Shown piece after piece: positions 16,911 through 24,505 of a DNA stretch of 63,052 nt. The stretch comes from Akkermansia sp. GTDB taxonomy: Bacteria; Verrucomicrobiota; Verrucomicrobiia; Verrucomicrobiales; Akkermansiaceae. The notes under the pieces were generated by a model. That model was given only the letters and a program-made list of their open reading frames with translations, had not been told where the DNA came from and made no database searches. The DNA is taken from the NCBI GenBank assembly GCA_017937215.1, contig JAGBDZ010000077.1:1-63052 (forward strand). The letters run 5' to 3'. Each line of letters begins with the position of its first letter. Position 1 is the first letter of the stretch. The position numbers were made by a program, and so were the translations under genes.

Positions 16911-17339
16911 ATGGCAAAAAAAGATACCTCTTCTATTTTTTGGTACCTCAAAATCCTGTTAAGTCAGCAGACGTTTTTCACCAATGCTAATGACGCTGAG
17001 GGCATGGCTGGCCTGATGCTGGCATTCTACTGCATTCGCACCGCTCCGAACGGTGGCAAGGTGGAAAATCCCCGCGAGCTGCTGGAAGATAAACGCACAG
17101 CCCGCACTCATGGATTCAAAAGCCAACACCGCAAGCTTCTACTCTCAACCCCATCTGTGCCGGGGTTGTGGCATTGGGAAGGCTCTACGCTTATTTCCGA
17201 CCTTTACCCTGTAGCAGAAGAAACTGCCCAGCTCTGCCGCTCTGCGGGTGGTACAAAATCAGCAGAAAGTCGAAAACTAGCCAAAGAACAACAGGAAACA
17301 GAAAACTATTCACCTACAGTACATCTCAATGAATACTAA
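16911..17339 (+). CDS. hypothetical protein upstream of the helicase
   Basis: I do not recognise this 142-aa protein. The ATG at 16911 is preferred over one further upstream because a GC-rich hairpin (about 16858-16892) precedes it and the protein then begins with a plausible MAKKDTSSIFWYLK helix. Its last codons overlap the ATG of the DnaB-like gene (17329), so the two are coupled. A helicase-loading or replication-initiation role is possible from position alone. Confidence 0.5.
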   Translation: MAKKDTSSIFWYLKILLSQQTFFTNANDAEGMAGLMLAFYCIRTAPNGGKVENPRELLEDKRTARTHGFKSQHRKLLLSTPSVPGLWHWEGSTLISDLYPVAEETAQLCRSAGGTKSAESRKLAKEQQETENYSPTVHLNEY

Positions 17340-18735
17340 ATCCCCCCACCAAAAAGAAATGAACACAAACAATGAACGCCGCACGCCTTGTGCCCCTGAA
17401 GTAGAAAAGGGGGTACTCGGTCTGTGCATCAACCAGACGGAACGCATCCATGAGTGCGTAAAAATGGGAGTAACAGAAGAATTCTTTTTTACCCCTCTCT
17501 ATAAGAAGCTTTGGAGTTTCATCAAAGATAGAGCTACCCAAAATCTGCCCTTTGATATGGCAACCCTGGGACAAGCCGCCATGGATGCAAAAATCATCGA
17601 CCGTGAGGGCGGGGCATCCCTGCTTGCGGAGCTGATTGCAAAATCTTCCCCGGTCTTGGCTCTGCCTGAACACATCCGGATTCTTAATGCGAAGCGTATC
17701 CGGCGCGAAATCATCAAGCGAGCCGCTGAAGCTACCGCGCTTGCCTACGATGAAGAGACGGACAGCAGCGAATACTCAGCACTTGAGATTATGGGCTATT
17801 CGGCAGAGCTAAGGCGAGAATTACAGAGAACGAAAACCGCAACCACACTAGCAGACTCTCTGAGCCATGAAGTATGGCCTAGCATCAATGAGCGCAACGA
17901 AAAGCACACGCATATTCTAGGGGTGCGGACAGGGTTCCCCGCTGTGGATGATGCTCTGGGCGGTCTGCGTGGCGGCACGGTCACTATTCTAGGGGCGCGT
18001 CCCTCAACCGGAAAGACCGCCTTATCTTTGAACATGGGGCGAAGCATCGCGGAAGATATCAAGAAGAATCGCCCCGGTAGCAAGCTGGTGTACCTCACAG
18101 CAGAAATGGCGCCAAAGGCACTAGCAGAACGGATGCTGTCCTCTTGTGCGGGCGTGGATATCAATCAGGCCGTAACTCAGCCGCACGGCGTAACACAGGA
18201 ACAGGCCGACAGGCTCCGCAGAAGCAAGAAGTATCTGGGTGCCCTGCCTGTAGAGTTTCATCCGGTGGCTGGCATGAACACCGCCGAAATAGCGGCTCTG
18301 ATACGGCAAGAACACTTGCATTCCGGTGTTCCGGTTGCCTGTGTGGTGTTGGACTACTTGCAGTTGATACAGGGGGACAAGGCAAAGAAGTACGCCAACA
18401 GGAACGAAGAGATTGGCGAAGTATCGCGAGGTCTGCACCAGATTGCTACGGAGTTAAATATCCCGATGCTGATTCTCTCCCAGTTGAACCGCAACGCAGC
18501 CGACAAGGCTCCCACCATGGCCGACTTGCGCGAAAGTGGAAGCATTGAGCAAGACGCAGACGCTATCATCCTGTTACACAGACCCGCACCAGATAAGGAA
18601 AAAATGGAAGAAAATCCCGTTTCATTTGACGCTTTTCTAAACATCGTTAAAAATCGGGATGGAAAGACAGCCGATATCAATCTTTCTTGGACACCAGAAT
18701 ATCAACTATTTAGAGAGACGCGAAAGCAAGAATAA
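17329..18735 (+). CDS. DnaB-like replicative helicase
   Basis: The 468-aa protein has the DnaB layout: an N-terminal helical domain (about 20-125), a linker and a RecA-like ATPase. Walker A is GARPSTGKT (222-230), Walker B is VVLDYLQLI (about 337), then LSQLNR and LRESGSIEQDADAI with the family's later motifs. It would unwind DNA at the element's own replication fork. The start may be 17329, overlapping the upstream gene, or the ATG at 17359. Its presence with an integrase but no structural genes suggests an element that replicates after excision. Confidence 0.9.
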   Translation: MNTKSPHQKEMNTNNERRTPCAPEVEKGVLGLCINQTERIHECVKMGVTEEFFFTPLYKKLWSFIKDRATQNLPFDMATLGQAAMDAKIIDREGGASLLAELIAKSSPVLALPEHIRILNAKRIRREIIKRAAEATALAYDEETDSSEYSALEIMGYSAELRRELQRTKTATTLADSLSHEVWPSINERNEKHTHILGVRTGFPAVDDALGGLRGGTVTILGARPSTGKTALSLNMGRSIAEDIKKNRPGSKLVYLTAEMAPKALAERMLSSCAGVDINQAVTQPHGVTQEQADRLRRSKKYLGALPVEFHPVAGMNTAEIAALIRQEHLHSGVPVACVVLDYLQLIQGDKAKKYANRNEEIGEVSRGLHQIATELNIPMLILSQLNRNAADKAPTMADLRESGSIEQDADAIILLHRPAPDKEKMEENPVSFDAFLNIVKNRDGKTADINLSWTPEYQLFRETRKQE

Positions 18736-18780
18736 CACCCAAGCAAAAGGACAAGACTCTTGCTAGACTCTTGCAACATA

Positions 18781-18826
18781 AAATAGAATAGAATAGAAGA
18801 GAATAGAATAATAAATTCTATTCTCT
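18781..18826. terminator. AT-rich hairpin between convergent modules
   Basis: A perfect 12-bp stem (AGAGAATAGAAT at 18798-18809, ATTCTATTCTCT at 18815-18826) sits between the helicase gene and the convergent minus-strand gene, whose last codons it overlaps. It is preceded by several AATAG pentamers (18781-18808). It can act as a terminator in either direction. Confidence 0.6.
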
Positions 18827-19666
18827 TTCTATGTCTGAGGTGAGAGCTTGAAGGCTCTCCCCAGCCACAGAAAGCGGGTCTACTTCCGAACGCTTGGGTG
18901 ATTTGAAAACGCCCCAGTCTTGCAGCCTGTCTGTGCACCCTTTTTTGCGTATATCGCGAAAAGCTTTCAGTTCCTCCATGATTAAATCCGCTAAACGACC
19001 GCCGCCAAGGCCGACATTATCCAAAACTTGCTTGATTTCTTCGGGGGTGTATGCATCCTGCATTTGTTCACCGTGCACCATGTGCAAAAACGCCTCTCCG
19101 GGAGTATAACAGGCTCCGTATCCGTCCTTGTGGTGACGGTTAATGAAGCGAGCCATATACAATGTAGATTGCGTGACAAACTGGGGCACCGTCATACCCG
19201 CGCTTTTAGCTGCAACTTCAACGCTTCTTTGCTCTCGTGCATTGCCTGTACCTGTGAAAGGCTGTTGCTTCTCTCGTCTTATTTTGATTTTTTCAGATGG
19301 AGAACTGCATACAACAGCCCGAGAATTCGGGTCACTACACAAAGCGGCGATGCACTCTTGGGCTGTTCCCTCTCCGCTTTCAATTTGAACAAAATCCGGT
19401 ATACCGTTACGGCTTGAAACGTCTTGAATTCTGATTGGCTCGTCTATACATCTCTCTAATGCCTTTAATCTGACCTCTTTCCCACGGATTTTTTCATTTT
19501 CAGCTTGGGTTATTATATTTTCTTTAGAGAAAAAGGGGTACTTCCGTTTCATAATATCATGGTCTATCAGACCTTGCCAGCCTGTCATTAGCATACGAGC
19601 GTTGCGAATCTCGATATAAAGCGGGCTATCATGCATATCTCTCATACCCTCACCATACCACGCCAC
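18818..19666 (-). CDS. unknown 282-aa protein of element B
   Basis: I do not recognise this protein. Its middle part (about 125-180) has an R/K-rich strand KIKIRREKQ and then EVAAKSAGMTVPQFVTQSTL, resembling a ribbon-helix-helix domain as in MobC-type mobilisation accessory proteins; this is a weak resemblance. The C-terminal third has a YTPEEIKQVLDNVGLGGGRLADLIMEE stretch (as short motifs YTPEEIK and GLGGGRLADLI). Start codons at 19645 and 19636 are alternatives. It is the last gene of the minus-strand module. Confidence 0.55.
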   Translation of the reverse strand: MAWYGEGMRDMHDSPLYIEIRNARMLMTGWQGLIDHDIMKRKYPFFSKENIITQAENEKIRGKEVRLKALERCIDEPIRIQDVSSRNGIPDFVQIESGEGTAQECIAALCSDPNSRAVVCSSPSEKIKIRREKQQPFTGTGNAREQRSVEVAAKSAGMTVPQFVTQSTLYMARFINRHHKDGYGACYTPGEAFLHMVHGEQMQDAYTPEEIKQVLDNVGLGGGRLADLIMEELKAFRDIRKKGCTDRLQDWGVFKSPKRSEVDPLSVAGESLQALTSDIERE

Positions 19667-20210
19667 CGCTTAGCGCGTCAATGGCAAGCCGCACATGGTG
19701 ACACACTAACGCACAGCACCCGCCACGATAGGGCTACCAGCGGGCAATGACTCCCCAGAGTGCGGCGCGGTGGTGGCGGCTTTCGGGGGTACGGTGTGCA
19801 TGGAACCGCCCCACATACGGCAAGGCTCCCCCCTACCGGGGGCAGGTGCAGGGCTTAACATGGCAGGGAGAGACAGAACCGGGGGCAAGGGCTGAGCGGC
19901 AAGGCGGTATGCGGATGCTGGCTCGCGCCCGCGCGGACTGCCCCAGAGCTTTACGGCTTGCATCAGCGTTACGACTCCGGCATGGGGAGAATCAGCATCA
20001 CTACGCATCAACCGCACAGAACGCGCTAGAACGCGCTTGCCCCTCATTCTGGCACAAGTACCCAGACAGCCCGCAAAAACGCGCACAGCGAATTCGGGTA
20101 GGGCAAAAATGGGCAATTCTGCAAATGTTCACTTCTCAGGCCACGGAAAAGCCCGCTCCACTGCATCAAGCAAGGTGGGCGGGCTGTAGTTCCGGGGTCT
20201 GGTGGATGGA
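19667..20210. other. GC-rich region, possible origin or small gene
   Basis: This half-kilobase separates the 282-aa gene from the small genes. Both strands are open for long stretches, so coding evidence is weak. It has a direct repeat of AGAACGCGCT (around 20018-20040) and several short hairpins. A replication or transfer origin would fit the position. Confidence 0.3.
19706..20116 (-). CDS. possible small protein, function unknown
   Basis: A 136-codon frame on the minus strand lies in line with the other genes of the module. The product is rich in A, P and R, with a CARMRGKRVLARSVRL segment; it vaguely recalls short proteins of P4-like enterobacterial elements, which I cannot confirm. The other strand is also open over this interval, so the frame may be accidental. 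Confidence 0.3.
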   Translation of the reverse strand: MPIFALPEFAVRVFAGCLGTCARMRGKRVLARSVRLMRSDADSPHAGVVTLMQAVKLWGSPRGREPASAYRLAAQPLPPVLSLPAMLSPAPAPGRGEPCRMWGGSMHTVPPKAATTAPHSGESLPAGSPIVAGAVR

Positions 20211-20363
20211 TTACTTCATTCTTTGCAGGTACTCCCGCACGGCCTGATTCACGAAAGCGTCAAGGCTCATGTTCTCAGCGGTGGCAGCGTGCATGATTTC
20301 CTGATAAAAGCTCTCGGCAAGTTCAAGCTCTATCTCTACCCGGGTATGTGCTTCTGTGCTCAT
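20211..20363 (-). CDS. 50-aa ribbon-helix-helix-like protein
   Basis: A short frame begins at the ATG at 20361-20363 and ends at 20211. The product starts with HTRVEIELELAESFYQEI, a short beta strand followed by a helix, then NMSLDAFVNQAVREYLQ, a second helix. This is the arrangement of small ribbon-helix-helix DNA-binding proteins. It follows the 91-aa gene by 23 bases and is likely a regulator of integration or replication, or an antitoxin without a visible toxin. Confidence 0.6.
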   Translation of the reverse strand: MSTEAHTRVEIELELAESFYQEIMHAATAENMSLDAFVNQAVREYLQRMK

Positions 20364-20386
20364 GTGTTCCGGCCTATCGTAGGGGG

Positions 20387-20662
20387 TTATATCTGCATAG
20401 CGGCCATGCGCTCATTCGCAAGCTGGCTTTCGTATTCCACATATTCCCGATAGCTCATGCCATGGGCGGCGGCTTTCCGCATTGTGTGGCGATAATCCTG
20501 CAAGGCTTCAATGTTCATTGCCACTTCCTCTTGTAAAAAGCTGATTATATCGCGCCCCAGATTGTCAGCGTATCGCTGAATGAAGCGGTACAGGCGGGGC
20601 GAAACGATAATCTCCGGGGTGAGCTGGATGCTGGGTGTTTTCGTGTGTGTGTTCATGTTCAT
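20387..20662 (-). CDS. 91-aa protein, possible DNA-binding
   Basis: The 91-aa product has a short N-terminal strand (SIQLTPEIIVS) and then helices (RLYRFIQRYADNLGRDIISFLQEEV), a pattern seen in longer ribbon-helix-helix proteins. The C-terminal part is helical (YREYVEYESQLANERMAAMQ). It lies 22 bases after the integrase stop, so the two are likely co-transcribed; an excisionase or regulator role is possible. Confidence 0.5.
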   Translation of the reverse strand: MNMNTHTKTPSIQLTPEIIVSPRLYRFIQRYADNLGRDIISFLQEEVAMNIEALQDYRHTMRKAAAHGMSYREYVEYESQLANERMAAMQI

Positions 20663-20684
20663 ATTGTGTTTAGTGGGTGAGGGT

Positions 20685-21905
20685 TCAGGCGGTGCGGGTG
20701 TAGGGCTTCAGGGCGGGCGCGGTCGGTACGATAGTTTGAGCAATCACATCAAGCCCGCGCATCTTGTCCGCTTGGCTTGCGGTGTAGTATGCTCTCTCAA
20801 TCTCTTCAGAATCATGCCCCACGATAGCGCGTGATAAATCTTGTGTTATACGTTTATCGGAACGCAACACAGACACTACAGAATGCCGGAATGAATGAAA
20901 TGATTTTGGAGATACGTTTTTGCGCTTGCCTTTAAGCGCGGTCTTTTCGGTATCAACCTTAACAATGCCCCATGCTTTCAGCAATGACGTGAATTCAGTG
21001 GAAATGCTGGCATCACCGCGCATATAGCGTTGAGCCATGTGAGGGAATACATATTCTTCCTGCCCGCCCTGCTCCGCGCGGATAGTCAGCAGACGTTCCC
21101 GCAAGGTCGGATGCAGCGGGATATCCATATCCTTATCAGTCTTTCCTGTGGTGAAGCTCAAACAATCGGATGCAAAGTCAATAAAATCCCAGCGAAGCGA
21201 GCACACATCACCCAGACGCTGCCCGCCTGTCATGACGGCTACCAGCGACATATCACGCCACGGCGCGGGGAACTGAGTCACCAGAATACGCAATTCCTCA
21301 GCCGTAAAAGGAAGCCGCTTTATCTTATCACGCCCCAGCTCGGGATTCACTTCGCGGGCAAGCTTGGCCAGATTCAGATTCACAGGCATAGGGGAACGCA
21401 CCAGCAATTCATCATCTACCGCCTTGTTGAATGCAGCGGACAGATTGGTGCGGAACAGCCCCACGGTGCCAACAGATACCAGCGTGAGGGCATGCCGGAG
21501 ATAGGCCAGCATATCAGCCTTGGTGAGCATATCCAGCCGCATATCTGCGCGTTTATCCATCCATTCCAGAAAAGCCTTGAACGCCCGGCGGCGGTTGCTC
21601 TCAGTCTTGGCTCCGGCCTGTCCTTGGAAGTCTGTAAGATACTCGCGGACGGTGGGCATCTTGCCGCCCATGCCGCTGGCCTGTGCCACAGAACGCAAGG
21701 CATCAGCGGCGGTGGCGTAGGTGGTCTGCCCCTTAGCAAGGCGTTCCATGCTGTCAGCGACCTGCTGTGCGTAAGCCTTGGATTGCTTGGCAGAGACTCC
21801 AGCCTTTCCCTTTATGGGTACCTTGGTGCTCTTCTTCTCGGTGATTCCGTTCTGGTTCTTCCATGTGGCGTACCACATGCCATTTCTTTGTGTTAATCCG
21901 GCCAT
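20685..21905 (-). CDS. tyrosine integrase of element B
   Basis: The 406-aa protein has an N-terminal arm-binding type domain (GMWYATWKNQNGITEKKSTK), a core-binding domain (about 85-185) and a catalytic domain. The catalytic residues are visible: R in TGGQRLGDVCSLRW, H and R in HSFRHS, H in GHDSEE and Y in RAYYTAS. It starts about 140 bases from the tRNA-Pro attachment core, with the direct repeats of 21951-22013 between them. This is the standard place for an integrase that uses a tRNA gene. It may also serve island A, which shares the same core. Confidence 0.93.
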   Translation of the reverse strand: MAGLTQRNGMWYATWKNQNGITEKKSTKVPIKGKAGVSAKQSKAYAQQVADSMERLAKGQTTYATAADALRSVAQASGMGGKMPTVREYLTDFQGQAGAKTESNRRRAFKAFLEWMDKRADMRLDMLTKADMLAYLRHALTLVSVGTVGLFRTNLSAAFNKAVDDELLVRSPMPVNLNLAKLAREVNPELGRDKIKRLPFTAEELRILVTQFPAPWRDMSLVAVMTGGQRLGDVCSLRWDFIDFASDCLSFTTGKTDKDMDIPLHPTLRERLLTIRAEQGGQEEYVFPHMAQRYMRGDASISTEFTSLLKAWGIVKVDTEKTALKGKRKNVSPKSFHSFRHSVVSVLRSDKRITQDLSRAIVGHDSEEIERAYYTASQADKMRGLDVIAQTIVPTAPALKPYTRTA

Positions 21906-21950
21906 ATATCGGGGAGTGTTTTAGCGTTTCTTTCGGTGCATGAAACAGGG

Positions 21951-22013
21951 TGTACACCCATAGGGCAAAATGTACACCCATGTACACCCAATGTGCACCC
22001 TTGTGTACACCCA
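21951..22013 (+). repeat. TGTACACCCA direct repeats, right end of element B
   Basis: Five copies occur at 21951, 21971, 21981, 21992 (variant TGTGCACCC) and 22004, between the integrase start and the attachment core. With the three copies at the left end they look like arm-type binding sites of the integrase. Confidence 0.65.
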
Positions 22014-22045
22014 CGCTACCACACATAATTGCCGCCCTACAAGAT

Positions 22046-22086
22046 AAAAAATCGCGCTGTGAGGGAGTTACAACCTCTACAGCGCG
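22046..22086 (-). terminator. terminator of tRNA-Pro
   Basis: Read on the minus strand, CGCGCTGT-a-GAGG pairs with CCTC-ACAGCGCG and is followed by six T. It lies just past the tRNA 3' end. The same hairpin is present at 15313-15346. Confidence 0.7.
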
Positions 22087-22115
22087 TAATTGAGACTAAA
22101 AAATGCTCGGGGCGA
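22048..22115 (+). repeat. 68-bp boundary repeat, attachment core copy 3
   Basis: This is identical to 15308-15375. Its last bases (22107-22115) are the 3' end of tRNA-Pro, so integration keeps the tRNA intact. Confidence 0.85.
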
Positions 22116-22180
22116 CAGGATTCGAACCTGCGACATCCAGCTCCCAAAGCTGGCGCTCTACCAGGCTGAGCTACGCCCCG
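22107..22180 (-). tRNA. tRNA-Pro (UGG)
   Basis: The minus strand folds as a cloverleaf: acceptor stem CGGGGCG with CGCCCCG, anticodon stem CCAGC/GCTGG around the loop TTTGGGA, and a T-loop GGTTCGAATCC. The anticodon TGG reads proline codons. CCA is not encoded. Its 3' end is the insertion target of the islands. Confidence 0.95.
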
Positions 22181-22222
22181 TGTTGAAGAGCAAAAAATCG
22201 AGATATGAGGGTAAAAAAATAA

Positions 22223-22295
22223 TGGCTCGGGACGGGATCGAACCGCCGACACGCGGATTTTCAATCCGCTGCTCTACCAACTGAGCTACCGAGCC
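22223..22295 (-). tRNA. tRNA-Phe (GAA)
   Basis: On the minus strand the acceptor stem GGCTCGG pairs with CCGAGCC. The anticodon stem GCGGA/TCCGC holds the loop TTGAAAA, and the T-loop is GGTTCGATCCC. The anticodon GAA reads phenylalanine. It lies 42 bases upstream of tRNA-Pro in the same transcript direction. Confidence 0.95.
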
Positions 22296-22425
22296 ATTCT
22301 GCAAGCCCGTCTTGGACGGGGTGCGGGGGAAGTTTACACCAGATTCTCACAGAAAGCAAGCCAAAAATTGCATTTTTTGACATTTTTTTATTTACAGGTT
22401 GTACCAACAGCACACAATGCACTGA

Positions 22426-23094
22426 TTATCTGACAGAAGAAGGCGCGGCGCAAAGTGTGCGCAGCAGGTCCAGCAGGGAGGCAAAGCGGTAGGCAGCGCG
22501 TGAAAAATCGGAAGCAGAGGTCATGCGATTGGGGATGGCGGCGCAGGGGATGCCGGCATTCTGGGCGGCGATAGTTCCATTTTCCGAGTCCTCGATAATG
22601 AGGCAATCCTCCTTTTCGAGGCCGAGGCAGGCGCGAGCGGCCTCGAACAAGGCGGGATCGGGCTTGACCGGGTAGCCATCGGTGCGGGTGAAGACGCCGG
22701 CAAAGCGGTCGTAGATACCGAGTTTTTCGAGCCAGCCTTGCACCCAGCGGCGTGAGGAGGAGGAAGCTACAGTCACGCCAATGCCCTGCTCTGCGCACCA
22801 GTCAAGCAGTTCGGCGGCACCGGGCATGAGCCCCATGCGCTCCAAGTCGGCTTCGAGCATGGCCTGGCGGGCGGGTGTTTCTTTCTCCCAGTCGTATTGC
22901 TTGCCGGTGAGTTTTTCGAGATGAGCGGCGGGGTCCCAGTGGGAGTAGCCTGCGCCCAGGCAGGGGGCGTAGGTGGCAATGGATATTTCCTGTCCTTCGC
23001 GGGCATAGAGGTGAACCCACGACTGGTAGATGGCCCACTCTGTATCGACGAGCACGCCATCAAAATCGAAGATGATACCCTTTGGTCGAAGCAT
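22426..23094 (-). CDS. HAD-superfamily phosphatase (beta-phosphoglucomutase-like)
   Basis: The 222-aa protein has all four HAD motifs: DFDGVLVDTE (motif I with the nucleophile and acid-base aspartates), VASSSS (motif II), KPDPALF (motif III lysine) and IIEDSENG (motif IV). A helical cap lies between motifs I and II (about 20-80), as in the beta-phosphoglucomutase and 2-deoxyglucose-6-phosphatase group. It should act on a small phosphorylated metabolite, most likely a sugar phosphate. It is 22 bases downstream of the LptG-like gene. Confidence 0.85.
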   Translation of the reverse strand: MLRPKGIIFDFDGVLVDTEWAIYQSWVHLYAREGQEISIATYAPCLGAGYSHWDPAAHLEKLTGKQYDWEKETPARQAMLEADLERMGLMPGAAELLDWCAEQGIGVTVASSSSRRWVQGWLEKLGIYDRFAGVFTRTDGYPVKPDPALFEAARACLGLEKEDCLIIEDSENGTIAAQNAGIPCAAIPNRMTSASDFSRAAYRFASLLDLLRTLCAAPSSVR

Positions 23095-23116
23095 CAGTCC
23101 GAGGAGGGGGAAAAAA

Positions 23117-24478
23117 TCAGAGTTCGCCCTTGAGCTTGGCTTTCCACCATTCCCTGAAGGTGCGGTGGGCCAGATTCACGCGGAAGAGGTAGATGGCGAT
23201 GGCGATGTACAGGAAGTTCGGAATCCAGGCGCTGAGCCATGCCTGCATGAGCCCGGCCTCACCCAGCGCAGGGAAAACGCGGTAGAAGAAGAGCATGAGC
23301 GCAGCCAGCAGCACGGCGATGCCGATACCTTTCATTGTTCCGCGGCGCTGGAATGTAACCGAACTGGGGATGGCCAGCACAACCAGCACCAGGCAGGAGA
23401 AGATGCGAGCTATGCGCACGTGCCACTCGGTGCGTTTCTTGGCGCGGTCTTCGCGAGAACCGGCACCGGAGGAAATGTATTCATACAGAGCAGAGGTGCC
23501 CATGGAATCAATGCGGCCACTCTGGCTGGGGCTGATAATCTGGTAGGGTTTTTCCTCAAACGCCACGGTGAGGGTGGCTGCATACGAGTCGTCCTTGGGG
23601 CGCACACCGGGGGCGGCCATTTCACGCACGTAGACATCATCCAGGGTCCAGGTGGAATCCTCCTTGTTCCAGGTCGCCTTGCTGGCGCGATACTGCTTCA
23701 GCAGCTTGCCACGCAGCTTGGAATCGAATTGGTCGATGCTGACGCCCTTCATCGGCGCGCCGGGGTCTGTGATGAGCGCGGGCTGCTGAATACGCCAGAT
23801 GCGGGAGGTGGCATCGCTGCGGTAGACGATGGACTTGGCCGTACCATCGGCATTCTTATGCTTCTTGAGCACCATTTCGCGGTAGAGCGAGCCGCTGGGG
23901 GCCCAGTGAAAACCGCAGATGCCGTATGCGAGCGACACGAGGGTGGCCATCATGAAAATCGGGAGGCAGAGGCGCAGCAGAGAGCGGCCGGACTGCAGCA
24001 TACCGGTAATTTCGCACCCACCGCAGAGCTTGCTGAGGCTCCAGAGCGTGCCCATGAGCAGGGTGTACGGCAGAATCTGGTACAGGAACATGGGCAGCTG
24101 CGTGCCGTAGAAGTAGAGGGCGCCCAGCAAGGGGTCATCGAATCGGGAGCGGAAGCGCTCCATGTTATCCGTAAAGTCCGCCAGAATGTAGATGAGGAGC
24201 ATAATCATCGTACACATGAGGAAATACGAGACAAAATTGCGGGTCATGTAGCGATCCATAGTGCCCATGAACGAATAGAGCACGGCGCCCACAAAAGGCA
24301 GGAAGCACAGGGCTCCCAGGAAAATCGGGCGGCAGAGCTGCTCAATGGGGTATGTTTCGGGCATGCCGGGCACCTCCCACTTCATCTGCTCCAGTTCAAT
24401 AGGAACCAGATAACAGGCGAGCAGAACACCCAGAATAAACAGGATAATGGCTGGAAGAGAGTTTCGAATAATTGACAT
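23117..24478 (-). CDS. LptF/LptG family permease
   Basis: The 453-aa membrane protein matches the YjgP/YjgQ family that extracts lipopolysaccharide from the inner membrane with LptB. A first membrane segment (IILFILGVLLACYLVPI) lies near the N-terminus. The typical DRYMTRNFVSYFL entry segment follows at about 75, with three more helices, then a large periplasmic domain (about 190-350) and two or three helices at the end (FSCLVLVVLAIP, IGIAVLLAALMLFFY). The extra N-terminal helix pair is longer than in E. coli LptG. The partner permease and LptB are outside the window. Confidence 0.8.
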   Translation of the reverse strand: MSIIRNSLPAIILFILGVLLACYLVPIELEQMKWEVPGMPETYPIEQLCRPIFLGALCFLPFVGAVLYSFMGTMDRYMTRNFVSYFLMCTMIMLLIYILADFTDNMERFRSRFDDPLLGALYFYGTQLPMFLYQILPYTLLMGTLWSLSKLCGGCEITGMLQSGRSLLRLCLPIFMMATLVSLAYGICGFHWAPSGSLYREMVLKKHKNADGTAKSIVYRSDATSRIWRIQQPALITDPGAPMKGVSIDQFDSKLRGKLLKQYRASKATWNKEDSTWTLDDVYVREMAAPGVRPKDDSYAATLTVAFEEKPYQIISPSQSGRIDSMGTSALYEYISSGAGSREDRAKKRTEWHVRIARIFSCLVLVVLAIPSSVTFQRRGTMKGIGIAVLLAALMLFFYRVFPALGEAGLMQAWLSAWIPNFLYIAIAIYLFRVNLAHRTFREWWKAKLKGEL

Positions 24479-24505
24479 GGAAGTAAGTTTTCCCGGGGAG
24501 AGTGT

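Larger units (their letters stand above)
15308..22115. mobile_element. integrative element B at tRNA-Pro
   Basis: A 68-bp direct repeat (15308-15375 and 22048-22115, no mismatch) bounds about 6.7 kb with a tyrosine integrase next to the tRNA, a DnaB-like helicase, a helix-turn-helix protein and small genes. The plus-strand module (16450-18735) and the minus-strand module (21905 down to 18818) converge at a hairpin. No capsid, relaxase or conjugation genes are seen. The layout resembles a small replicating satellite or P4-like element, which is an inference from gene content. Confidence 0.8.

Noticed and set aside
23030..24475. 481-codon open frame on the plus strand
   Set aside because: It is antisense to the LptG-like permease, which has clear membrane helices.
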